Assembly: GCF_036898825.1 (NCBI RefSeq)
Contig: NZ_JARUND010000001.1
Span: 2,976,001 to 3,040,000, forward strand
Direction: 5' to 3'
Length of the DNA: 64,000 bases
Source: Streptomyces sp. B21-083
GTDB lineage: Bacteria; Actinomycetota; Actinomycetes; Streptomycetales; Streptomycetaceae
Part shown: in pieces, positions 28,799 through 36,884 of the stretch
Layout: every line of letters starts with the position of its first letter
How positions within the stretch are numbered: position 1 is the stretch's first letter
Notes under the pieces: generated by a model
Told to the model about the DNA's origin: nothing
The model's input: the letters and a program-made list of their open reading frames with translations, nothing else
Databases searched by the model: none
Program-made: the position numbers and the translations under genes

Positions 28799-30329
28799 CC
28801 GGCCACCAGTCGGAGACCAGGGCCGCCAGCTGGTCCGGGGTGGCGACGGAGCGGACCGGCACCCCCGGGGGCAGCAGGCGGCGGGTGAGTCCGCCGAGCG
28901 TGTTGCCGGGACCGAGTTCGGCCAGCCGCAGCGGGCCCCTGGCCACCGCGGCGAGGGTGCGTATCGAGCCCGCCCAGCGCACTGGCATGACCAGGTGACG
29001 CAGCATCAGGTCTCGCCGGCGTTCGGGGTCGCCCCGGTGCGCGCGGGCGTCGACGTCGGCGATCACCGGGCAGCGCGCGGGGTGCAGCGCGACGGTGGAG
29101 ACCATGGCGGCGAAGCGGGGGCGCGCCGCCGCCATCAGCGGGGTGTGGAAGGCCCCGCCGACCGGGATGCGGACCGCCCGCGCGCCCGCGGCCTCCGCCT
29201 CCTCGACCAGTGCCGCGACGGCGTCGGCGGTGCCGGAGACCACGACCTGGGCAGGGCCGTTGAGGTTGGCGACCCAGATCGGCGCCTTGGCACCGGCCCG
29301 CAGCCGGGCGGCGATCCGCTCGACCTGGGCGGGGACGGCGGTGTAGGAGAGCGCGGCGTTCCCCAGGGTGTGGACCCGGGTGTGGGCGCGCACCAGCCAG
29401 GGGTGGCGGCGGCGCAGCCCGATCAGCGCCTGGTGCAGCCGTTGGACGTCGAGCCCGTCCTCCCCCAGCCCGGCCGGATCCGCGGGGAAGGCGGGCCGGA
29501 TCGCGTCATCGCCGCCCGGCCGGTCCTCCTTGACGGCGCGCATCGCCCGTTCGTCCCCCGCGTACACGGACGGCACGCCGCCGAGGGTGAACAGCAGCGT
29601 GAGCGCGTGCGCGAGGTGGCGTGGTTCGCGCAGCCGACTGGCGATGCGGGTGACGTCGTGGTTGCCGACGAAGGTCTGGGGAGCGAAGGCGTCGAGGAGG
29701 GCGTTGTGGCGTTTGAGCGCCCAGGCCAGTTCGTGCGGGTTCGTGTCGTTGAGGGAGCTCCAGACCGCCTTCCACAGTTCGTACTGGGTGACGGTGTCGA
29801 GGCCGCCCTCGGTGACGTACGCGGTGTAGTCGCCCTGGATGGCCTCGCCGCTGAACCAGGCGCCGGGATGGCTTCGCCGGACCCGGTCGGTGACGGCGCG
29901 CCAGAAGGGGCGCGGCACGGCGTAGGCGGCGTCGAGGCGCCAGCCGGCGATCCCCCGGTCCAGCCAGTACTCCATGACGGAGGCGACGTGGTCGGCGACG
30001 GCCGGTGCGGCGTGTTCGAGGGCGACCAGGTGACGGTGGCCCTCGAACACTTTGTAGTCCTCCCCCTCCGGGACGAACCAGGCGGCGTACGGGGATCGGG
30101 CGCCGCAGGCCGTGACATCGGCGAACGGCCCGAAGGACCGGCCGACGTGGTTGAACACGCCGTCCAGCAGGACTCGTACTCCGCGCTCGCCGGCCCGTTC
30201 GACCAACTCGGCCAGATCGCCCTCGGTGCCGAGGCGGGGATCGATCCGGAAGTGGTCCACGGTGTCGTAACCGTGGGTCTCGGCGGCGAACACCGGACCG
30301 AGCGCCAGCCCGTTGCAGCCGAGGGACAC
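28785..30329 (-). pseudogene. Chimeric decayed gene: GH13 alpha-amylase N-part fused to malonyl-CoA acyltransferase C-part
   Basis: The first about 340 codons are a GH13 alpha-amylase-like barrel keeping GWRLDAAYA (nucleophile Asp), WFSGEAI (acid Glu) and VGNHDVTR (transition-state Asp). After VHTLGNAALSYTA the sequence becomes the C-terminal half of a FabD-type malonyltransferase: VANLNGPAQVVVSG, GAFHTPLM with the catalytic His, PVRW and ELGPGNTLGGL. It has no GHSxGE serine half and no amylase C-terminal domain. At the 5' end a 19-bp tandem duplication (30365-30402) shifts the frame. With one copy removed, homology continues upstream to about PLSFLGAERAALPAG near 30450. It is probably a deletion fusion of two genes and non-functional. 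Confidence 0.75.
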
Positions 30330-30364
30330 CAGGTGGTCCAGCCAGCCGGTGAGTGCCGGGAGCC

Positions 30365-30402
30365 GGTGGACCGCGGCGGAGCCGGTGGACCGCGGCGGAG
30401 CC
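30365..30402. repeat. 19-bp tandem duplication that breaks the amylase frame
   Basis: GGTGGACCGCGGCGGAGCC occurs twice, at 30365-30383 and 30384-30402. Nineteen bases shift the frame. Reading with a single copy restores LPAGSAAVHRLPALTGWLDHL, continuous with the amylase reading downstream. Confidence 0.85.
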
Positions 30403-30490
30403 GGCGGGCAGGGCGGCGCGCTCGGCGCCGAGGAAGCTCAGGGGATCACCTCTCCGGATGCCCCGCAGATGTCGAGAGAACGCAGAAATG

Positions 30491-30537
30491 GCCGAGCGGC
30501 CAGGCTACGGGGGAGAGCCTGGCCGCTCGGCGTTTTT
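30491..30537. terminator. Hairpin 1 downstream of dctA, with T-tract on the plus strand
   Basis: GCCGAGCGGCCAGGCT pairs perfectly (16 bp) with AGCCTGGCCGCTCGGC around ACGGGGGAG. TTTTT follows on the plus strand. It lies between the truncated amylase 5' end and dctA. It may be a leftover terminator of a lost plus-strand gene as well as serving dctA. Confidence 0.7.
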
Positions 30538-30543
30538 CGGGGT

Positions 30544-30579
30544 CCTGGGGCACCCGGCGGACCTGCCGGGTGCCCCAGG
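30544..30579 (-). terminator. Hairpin 2 downstream of dctA
   Basis: CCTGGGGCACCCGGC pairs perfectly (15 bp) with GCCGGGTGCCCCAGG around GGACCT. It is the middle one of three stem-loops after the dctA stop. Confidence 0.65.
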
Positions 30580-30585
30580 CCGGGC

Positions 30586-30612
30586 GGCTGGACTACGGGG
30601 GAGTGTCCAGCC
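30586..30612 (-). terminator. Hairpin 3, nearest the dctA stop
   Basis: GGCTGGAC and GTCCAGCC form an 8-bp stem, extendable with CCGGG/CCCGG after mismatches. Its loop contains ACGGGGGAG, the same string as the loop of hairpin 1. Confidence 0.5.
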
Positions 30613-30643
30613 ACCCGGAGTCTTCCGGGACGGGTGTTCCGCG

Positions 30644-32044
30644 TCAGGCCTTGGCGAGTTCCTTCTCGCCGCCCTGCTCGGGGACGTCCGCCGCGTCGGC
30701 GTCGGTGTCCGGGTGGAAACCGTCGTTCTCGTCGATGAGCGTCTTCTCGTCGAACGGGTGCTGGCCGGCGAGGACCTCCGCGACGCGCTGCTTGTCGATC
30801 TCCTTGGTCCAGGTGCCGATCAGGACCGTGGCGACCGCGTTGCCCGCGAAGTTGGTGAGGGCGCGGGCCTCGCTCATGAAGCGGTCGATGCCGACGATCA
30901 GACCGAGTCCGTCCACCAGCGCGGGCTTGTGCGACGCGAGACCGCCGGCCAGGGTCGCGAGACCGGCGCCGGTGACACCCGCCGCGCCCTTCGAGGCGAC
31001 GAGCAGGAAGAGCAGCAGGGGGATCTGCTCACTGACCGCCATCGGCGTACCCATGGCGTCGGCGATGAACAGGGACGCCATGGTCATGTAGATCATGGTG
31101 CCGTCGAGGTTGAACGAGTAGCCGGTGGGGACGGTGATGCCCACCACGGGCTTGCTGACGCCCAGGTGCTCCATCTTCGCGATGAGGCGCGGCAGCGCGG
31201 ACTCGGAGGAGGAGGTCGAGAGGATCAGCAGGAACTCGCGGCCCAGGTACTTGAGGAGCGAGAAGATGTTGAGGCCCGTGAAGACCCGCAGCAGCGCGCC
31301 GAGCACCAGGAAGACGAAGAGGAAACAGGTGAGGTAGAAGGACAGCATCAGGATGGCGAGCTGCTTGAGCGCGTCGACGCCGGCGGACCCGGTCACCGCG
31401 GCCATGGCACCGAACGCGCCGACGGGCGCCGCCCACATCACCATGCCGAGGATGCGGAAGACCAGGCGCTGGATGTGCTCCACGCCGCGCATGATCGGCT
31501 GGCCGGCCGGGCCCATGGCCTGCAGGGCGAACCCGGCGAGCAGGGCGATGAGCAGCGTCTGGAGGACCTCGGGGACGGTGAAGGCGGAGACGAACGTCGT
31601 CGGGATGATCCCGAGGAGGAACTCGGTGGTGTCCTTGGCCTCGGCCGAGACCTGCGCCTGGCCGGTCTCCTTGACGGCGTCGGTCAGCGCGAGGCCGGTG
31701 CCCGGCTCGATGATGTTGCCGACGACCAGGCCGATGCCGAGCGCGACGAACGACATGAGCACGAAGTAGCCGAGCGCGATCCCGCCGACCTTGCCGACCT
31801 TCGCGGCCTTCCGTACCGAGCCGATACCGAGCACGATCGTGCAGAAGATGATCGGCGAGATCATCATCTTGATCAGGTTGACGAAGCCGGTTCCGATCGG
31901 CTTCAGCTCGACGGCGAAGTCCGGGGCGATCAGACCAACGGCGATACCGGCGGCCACCGCGGCGATGACCGCGATGTAGAGGTAGTGGGTACGGTCCCGC
32001 TTGGCGGCGGGTGCGGCAGGTGCCGTTGAGGATGAGGTGGCCAC
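30644..32044 (-). CDS. dctA: C4-dicarboxylate:cation symporter (DAACS family)
   Basis: A 466-residue membrane transporter for succinate, fumarate and malate. It shows the DAACS signature: NLIKMMISPIIFCTIV, the re-entrant-loop region SSSESALPRLI, the substrate/cation site VPTGYSFNLDGTMIYMT and LLFLLVASKGAAGVTG. GTG at 32044 is chosen because AAGGAGG lies 6 nt upstream; the frame extends 16 codons further without a ribosome site. It is divergent from a citrate/dicarboxylate-type sensor kinase, so expression is probably dicarboxylate-induced. Confidence 0.94.
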   Translation of the reverse strand: MATSSSTAPAAPAAKRDRTHYLYIAVIAAVAAGIAVGLIAPDFAVELKPIGTGFVNLIKMMISPIIFCTIVLGIGSVRKAAKVGKVGGIALGYFVLMSFVALGIGLVVGNIIEPGTGLALTDAVKETGQAQVSAEAKDTTEFLLGIIPTTFVSAFTVPEVLQTLLIALLAGFALQAMGPAGQPIMRGVEHIQRLVFRILGMVMWAAPVGAFGAMAAVTGSAGVDALKQLAILMLSFYLTCFLFVFLVLGALLRVFTGLNIFSLLKYLGREFLLILSTSSSESALPRLIAKMEHLGVSKPVVGITVPTGYSFNLDGTMIYMTMASLFIADAMGTPMAVSEQIPLLLFLLVASKGAAGVTGAGLATLAGGLASHKPALVDGLGLIVGIDRFMSEARALTNFAGNAVATVLIGTWTKEIDKQRVAEVLAGQHPFDEKTLIDENDGFHPDTDADAADVPEQGGEKELAKA

Positions 32045-32141
32045 GGCTGCCCTCCTTGACGTCGTCGTCGGCATCACCGGCGTGCGGCTCACGTCCGGGG
32101 GATGGGGAGAAAGTTGTGCTGGGGATGCGGTTGTGCGGGGA

Positions 32142-32171
32142 GTGCGATGGTGCTCGGGGTGCGATGGTGCT
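32142..32171. repeat. Direct repeats in the dctA/sensor-kinase divergent region
   Basis: GTGCGATGGTGCT occurs at 32142-32154 and 32159-32171 (17-bp period). Related GGTTGTGC-type units lie just left, around 32115-32140. They are placed 70-130 bp upstream of dctA, where a response regulator could bind. Confidence 0.45.
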
Positions 32172-32253
32172 GCGGGTGGTGCGGGGTCGCGGGCGGCGAC
32201 CGAAAACAGGCCATGGCCCGTGAGTCGCGTCCCTGCGATGCCGTGACTATCCC

Positions 32254-32270
32254 CCGCCCTGTGAGGGCGG
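32254..32270. promoter_or_regulatory. Palindrome between dctA and the sensor kinase
   Basis: CCGCCCT-GTG-AGGGCGG is a perfect 7-bp dyad about 50 nt before the kinase start, framed by GTGAC and GTCAC. It is a candidate operator. Confidence 0.35.
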
Positions 32271-32322
32271 TCACCCTTCCGTTCATTTAGTTCACGCTTA
32301 TAAGGAGAGGCAGACTGACACC

Positions 32323-34092
32323 ATGCGCTTCCCCCGCGTTCCCGGACCCCGCAGCCTGGCCGCTCAGCTGTTCGCCATGCAGGCAGTGCTGATCGCGGTC
32401 GTGGTGGCCGGATGTGCGCTGTTCACGTACCTCAGCGACCGCAGCCAGGCCGAGGACGCCGCGGGCCGCCAGGCGATGGCCGTGGCCCGTTCCGTCGCGG
32501 ACGCCCCCTCGGTGCGGGAGGCGATCCTGACCGCCCCGAAGCCGACGACCCTGCTCCAGCCGTACGCCCTCCAGGTGCAGCACCACACAGACGTCGACTT
32601 CGTCACGATCATGAACCCCGACGGCATCCGCTGGACCCACCCCGACAAGGAGCAGATCGGTCAGCGCTTCCTCGGGCACCGGGAGCGCGCGTTGCGCGGC
32701 GAGTCGTTCACGGAGGTCTTCTCCGGCACCCTCGGCCCGTCGGTCCGCGCGGTCACGCCGATCCACGCCGGGGGCGCCAACAGCGAGATCATCGGGCTGG
32801 TCAGCGCGGGTATCCGGGTCGAGGAGATAAGCGCCCGGGTCCAGGACCAGGTCACGGCACTGTTCGGGGTCGCGGCGGGCGCGCTGGCGCTGGGCGCGAT
32901 CGGCACGTACGTCGTCAACGCGCGCCTGCGCCGCCACACCCACGGGATGAACGCGGCCGAGCTGAGCCGCATGCACGACTACCACCAGGCCGCCCTGCAC
33001 GCCGTACGCGAGGGGCTGCTGATGCTCGACGGGCAGTACAGGGTGGCGCTGATGAACGACGGCGGGCGGGAGCTGCTGGGCGTCACCGACGAGGGCGAGG
33101 TCGTCGGCCGGTCGGTGGCCGAGCTGGGGCTGCCCGCGCCGCTGACGGGCGCGCTGCTGTCGGCCGAGCCGCGCGTCGACGAGGTGCATCTGACCGCCGA
33201 CCGGGTCCTGGTCGTCAACACCTCCACGGTGTCGAGCGGCGAGCGCCGTGGCACGGTCGTCACCCTGCGCGATGTGACGGAACTCCAGTCCCTGATGGGC
33301 GAATTGGACTCCGAGCGGGGTTTCACGCAGGCCCTGCGCTCACAGGCGCACGAGGCGGCGAACCGTTTGCACACCGTCGTCTCCCTGATCGAGCTGGGCC
33401 GGGCGGAGGAGGCCGTGGACTTCGCGACCGCCGAACTGGAACTGGCCCAGGCGCTCACCGACCAGGTGGTCGCGGCGGTCAGCGAACCGGTGCTGGCCGC
33501 GCTACTGCTCGGCAAGACGGCGCAGGCGAACGAGCGGGGCGTGGAGCTGGTGGTGTCGGAGGACAGCAGCCTCGACGACGGTCTCCTCCCCGACACACTC
33601 CCGGCCCGCGACCTGGTCACCATTCTGGGCAACCTCATCGACAACGCGGTGGACGCGGCGCAGGGAAGCGCGGAGAGCGGTCTGGGGCCCTCCCGGGTGA
33701 CGGTGACGGCCCTGACGGAGGACTCCCTGCTGGTCCTGCGGGTCTCGGACACGGGCGCGGGAGTCGACCCGGCCCACACGGAGGCGGTCTTCCAGCGGGG
33801 CTTCACGACCAAACCGGCGGGGCCGGGCGGCCGGGGTCTCGGGCTTGCGCTCGTACGCCAGGCGGTGGCCCGGCACGAGGGGACACTGACGGTGGCCGAG
33901 GCGGCGTGCGGCGGGGCGGAGTTCGAGGTACGGCTGCCGTTGCCCAAGGTGCCGGCGCCCGTGACGGCTTCGGGCTCGGCGAACGCTTCGGGGCGCCGCG
34001 CCCCCGCCGAGCCCACTGAACCGGCCGCGCCGACCGAGCCGACTGAGCACGCCGAGCCCGCCGAGCCCGCCTTGCCTGGAGGCGACGTATGA
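32323..34092 (+). CDS. Sensor histidine kinase, CitA/DcuS-like
   Basis: A 589-residue membrane kinase. It has TM1 at about 13-36, an extracytoplasmic sCache/PDC-type sensor domain (about 37-175, TIMNPDGIRWTHPD), TM2 at about 180-200, a PAS domain (about 220-325) and a transmitter. The phospho-acceptor is in QAHEAANRLHTV and the ATPase boxes are NLIDNAVDAA, DTGAGVD and GGRGLGLALV. After the kinase comes a Pro/Glu/Thr repeat tail of about 45 residues. The gene overlaps the response regulator by ATGA and diverges from dctA, which it probably regulates. Confidence 0.92.
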   Translation: MRFPRVPGPRSLAAQLFAMQAVLIAVVVAGCALFTYLSDRSQAEDAAGRQAMAVARSVADAPSVREAILTAPKPTTLLQPYALQVQHHTDVDFVTIMNPDGIRWTHPDKEQIGQRFLGHRERALRGESFTEVFSGTLGPSVRAVTPIHAGGANSEIIGLVSAGIRVEEISARVQDQVTALFGVAAGALALGAIGTYVVNARLRRHTHGMNAAELSRMHDYHQAALHAVREGLLMLDGQYRVALMNDGGRELLGVTDEGEVVGRSVAELGLPAPLTGALLSAEPRVDEVHLTADRVLVVNTSTVSSGERRGTVVTLRDVTELQSLMGELDSERGFTQALRSQAHEAANRLHTVVSLIELGRAEEAVDFATAELELAQALTDQVVAAVSEPVLAALLLGKTAQANERGVELVVSEDSSLDDGLLPDTLPARDLVTILGNLIDNAVDAAQGSAESGLGPSRVTVTALTEDSLLVLRVSDTGAGVDPAHTEAVFQRGFTTKPAGPGGRGLGLALVRQAVARHEGTLTVAEAACGGAEFEVRLPLPKVPAPVTASGSANASGRRAPAEPTEPAAPTEPTEHAEPAEPALPGGDV

Positions 34093-34805
34093 CCGACCCG
34101 AGAGACACCCCGCGCAGGGACACGACGACCGACCCCATCCGCGTCCTCGTCGTGGAGGACGACCCGGTCGCCGCCGACGCGCACGTCATGTACGTGGGCC
34201 GGGTGCCCGGGTTCACGGTCGTGGGCAAGGCGCACACGGGCGCGGAGGCGCGGCGCGCGCTGGACCGTACGCCGGTGGACCTGCTTCTGCTCGACTTCCA
34301 CCTCCCCGACGGACACGGGCTGCAACTGGCCCGCTCGCTGCGGGCGGCGGGCTACCACGCGGACGTGATAGCGGTGACGTCCGCGCGGGACCTGGCGGTG
34401 GTCCGGGAGGGGGTCTCGCTGGGGGTCGTGCAGTACGTACTGAAGCCGTTCACCTTCGCGACCCTCCGGGACCGGCTGGTGCGGTACGCGGAGTTCCACG
34501 CGTCGGCGGGCGAGGCGAGCGGCCAGGACGAGGTCGACCGCGCGCTGGCGACCCTGCGCGCCCCGGGCCCCGCCGCGCTCCCCAAGGGCCTGAGCGCCCC
34601 CACCCTGGAACGGGTCACGGTGACCCTCCGGGCCAGCGCCGAAGGGCTCACCGCGGCCGGGGTCGCCGAGGAGGTCGGCATCTCGCGCATCACGGCCCGG
34701 CGCTACCTGGAACACCTGGTGGAGGCGGGACGGGCGGCGCGGAGCCCCCAGTACGGGCAGGTGGGGCGGCCGGAGTTGCAGTACCGGTGGGTGCGGGGGC
34801 AGTAG
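34089..34805 (+). CDS. Response regulator, CitB/DcuR-like
   Basis: A 238-residue regulator. The receiver domain has VLVVEDD, phospho-acceptor Asp in LLLLDFHLPDGHG, Thr in AVTSARD and Lys in YVLKPF. The C-terminal helix-turn-helix reads LTAAGVAEEVGISRITARRYLEHL, typical of the DcuR/CitB group. It is coupled to the kinase by an ATGA overlap. The last 116 bp are overlapped on the other strand by the next gene. Confidence 0.92.
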   Translation: MTDPRDTPRRDTTTDPIRVLVVEDDPVAADAHVMYVGRVPGFTVVGKAHTGAEARRALDRTPVDLLLLDFHLPDGHGLQLARSLRAAGYHADVIAVTSARDLAVVREGVSLGVVQYVLKPFTFATLRDRLVRYAEFHASAGEASGQDEVDRALATLRAPGPAALPKGLSAPTLERVTVTLRASAEGLTAAGVAEEVGISRITARRYLEHLVEAGRAARSPQYGQVGRPELQYRWVRGQ

Positions 34806-35352
34806 GGGTCACATGGGGGCGGGCGTATCCCACCACCTGGGCGGCGAGCCCGGCGACGCCGAGCGCCTCGATGACGGAGAGCACGAGCAGCCCCGGGCCG
34901 CCGGTGTCATGCGAGCCCCAGTAGAGGGCGAGTCCGGCGAGCGGGACGACGCAGAACGCGAGGAGATCCACGGCGAGTTGAACGGCCTTGCGGGATCGGC
35001 GCCGGGCATCGGACCGGTGCGCCGACTCCCAGCCGAAGGCCGCCTCGACCTGGGCGAGTTGGGCGAGCCGAGGCCCCAACTCGCCCCGCACATACGCCCC
35101 GATCGCGGAGATCTTCTCGTCGTTGATGAGGTAGGTCCAGCCGAGGACGACACACACGGGCGGGAGCGCGAGCAGCATGACGGGCTGCCTGGCCTGCGCG
35201 GCGGCCGCGATGACGGCGGCGACGACGGTGAGGGTGACGTAGAGGAGGTTGTCGCGGAATCCGATGCGGGACTTCTGCTCGTCCTTGAGGGTCGTGTACT
35301 CGGCGAGCAGGAGCTGCCCCAGGGTGACGTCTGTTCCCGGTGATTCCGGCAC
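34690..35352 (-). CDS. Conserved membrane protein of unknown function
   Basis: A 220-residue protein with an N-terminal cytosolic helix (LLLAEYTTLKDEQKSRIGFRD), two close hydrophobic helices (about 38-75), a charged middle part (about 85-130) and two more helices (about 130-180). A low-complexity Pro/Ala/Thr tail follows. GTG at 35352 follows GGGAGGA. The helix pairs around a cytosolic segment resemble small actinobacterial membrane proteins without known role. The tail-coding region lies antisense to the response-regulator end, so the true stop may have drifted. Confidence 0.65.
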   Translation of the reverse strand: MPESPGTDVTLGQLLLAEYTTLKDEQKSRIGFRDNLLYVTLTVVAAVIAAAAQARQPVMLLALPPVCVVLGWTYLINDEKISAIGAYVRGELGPRLAQLAQVEAAFGWESAHRSDARRRSRKAVQLAVDLLAFCVVPLAGLALYWGSHDTGGPGLLVLSVIEALGVAGLAAQVVGYARPHVTPTAPAPTGTATPAAPPARTGGSAPPVPPPPGVPGSAGP

Positions 35353-35412
35353 GCTCTTCCTCCCGTGATCTTCGATGCCCGTACAAGGCAAACGGTAGAC
35401 GCTGCAGGGTCA

Positions 35413-35442
35413 TTGACCTGACTAGACCACTCCTCTTACGTT
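35413..35442 (+). promoter_or_regulatory. Promoter with DasR-like (dre) site for the sugar ABC operon
   Basis: TTGACC (35413-35418), an 18-bp spacer and TACGTT (35437-35442) form a plausible promoter. The spacer region contains ACCTGACTAGACCACT (35416-35431), which matches the DasR consensus ACTGGTCTAGACCACT at 13 of 16 positions as I recall it. A GntR-type repressor there would block transcription. Confidence 0.5.
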
Positions 35443-35489
35443 CGCGAGGCAGCCGTACAGGCTTTCCAAGCCAGTAGGAGGTCGTGCTC

Positions 35490-36884
35490 GTGCGCCCCAC
35501 CGCCGCCCGCCCAACTGCACCATTCTCCCTGCTCTTTACCGCCACCCTCACCCTCGCCGCCGGCTCCCTCACCGCGTGCGGCGGCGGCTCCGGAAGTGAT
35601 CCGGACACGGTGAAGATCTCGTTCAAGCAGTCGACCGACAACTCGGTCAAGGTGATGGACGAGTACCTGGCGGACATCAAGAAGCAGTTCGAGAAGGCCA
35701 ACCCGGGCAAGAAGGTCGAGTTGGTCCCGATCAAGGCCCCGGACTCGGAGTACTACACCAAGGTCCAGCAGATGCTCCGCTCCCCCAAGACGGCCCCCGA
35801 CCTGGTCTACGAGGACACGTTCCTCATCAACTCGGACATCACCAGCGGGTACTTGAAGCCGCTGGACGCCTATCTCGCCAAGTGGCCGGACTGGAACCAG
35901 TTCATCGACACGGCGAAGACGGCGGCCAGGGCCGAGGACGGCAAGACGTACGGCGTCCCGGACGGCACGGACACACGGGGGTTGTGGTTCGACAAGGGCA
36001 TCTTCAAGAAGGCCGGGCTTCCGGAGGCCTGGCAGCCGAAGACGTGGGACGAGGTGCTGTCCGCCGCCCGCGCGATCAAGGAGAAGGTCCCGGACGTCAT
36101 CCCCCTGAACGTCTACACGGGCAAACCGGTGGGCGAGGCGGCCACGATGCAGGGCTTCGAGATGCTGCTGTACGGAACGGAGGGCTCGGCGGCTTCGGAC
36201 CCCCTGTACGACGGCTCGTCGAAGAAGTGGATCGCGGGGAGCCAGGCCTTCAAGGACACGTTGACGTTCGTCGAGACGGTGTACAAGGAGAAGCTGGGCC
36301 CGGACGTGTCGGACGCGCTGGACCCCAACGTGGCCACCCGCGCCCGGGGCGAGTGGCTTCCCCAGGGCAAGCTGGGCATCAACCTCGACGGCTCCTGGCT
36401 CCCCCAGGACTGGCTGCCGGGCAGCGGCCACGAATGGCCCGAGTGGTCGACGAAGCTGGGCCTGGCGGCGATGCCGACCCAGCACGGCCAGGCGCCGGGC
36501 AAGGTGAGCATGTCGGGCGGCTGGACCTGGGCGATCCCGGCGAAGGCGAACAACCCTGACCTGTCGTTCGAGTTCATCAAGGCGATGCAGACGAAGGCGA
36601 ACGCCCAGAAGTGGTACATCGCCAACTCGGGCATCGCCGTCCGCAAGGACGTAGCGGCGGACCCGGCCTACGTCGACGCCCAGCCCGGCATCAAGTTCTT
36701 CACGGACCTGGTCGCGAGCACGCACTACCGCCCGGCGTATCCGGCGTACCCGAAGGTCTCGACGGCCGTCCAGGAGGCGATGGAGGGCGTGACGACGGGC
36801 GACGCATCGGTAGCGGAGGCGGCGAGCGCGTACGACGAGGCACTGAAGTCGGCGACGGACGACCAGGTGGTAGAGAAACGGTGA
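35490..36884 (+). CDS. ABC transporter solute-binding lipoprotein (sugar, family 1)
   Basis: A 464-residue lipoprotein. A hydrophobic signal ends in lipobox LTAC at about residue 30, then comes an extracytoplasmic family-1 binding fold with GKTYGVPDGTDTRGLWFDKGIF and NLDGSWLPQDW. GTG 35490 gives 8-nt spacing from GGAGG; GTG 35484 is the alternative. It starts a three-gene operon with two permeases. No ATPase gene follows, as usual for Streptomyces sugar importers served by the shared MsiK ATPase. The sugar is not identifiable; the dre-like promoter site hints at amino sugars. Confidence 0.9.
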   Translation: MRPTAARPTAPFSLLFTATLTLAAGSLTACGGGSGSDPDTVKISFKQSTDNSVKVMDEYLADIKKQFEKANPGKKVELVPIKAPDSEYYTKVQQMLRSPKTAPDLVYEDTFLINSDITSGYLKPLDAYLAKWPDWNQFIDTAKTAARAEDGKTYGVPDGTDTRGLWFDKGIFKKAGLPEAWQPKTWDEVLSAARAIKEKVPDVIPLNVYTGKPVGEAATMQGFEMLLYGTEGSAASDPLYDGSSKKWIAGSQAFKDTLTFVETVYKEKLGPDVSDALDPNVATRARGEWLPQGKLGINLDGSWLPQDWLPGSGHEWPEWSTKLGLAAMPTQHGQAPGKVSMSGGWTWAIPAKANNPDLSFEFIKAMQTKANAQKWYIANSGIAVRKDVAADPAYVDAQPGIKFFTDLVASTHYRPAYPAYPKVSTAVQEAMEGVTTGDASVAEAASAYDEALKSATDDQVVEKR

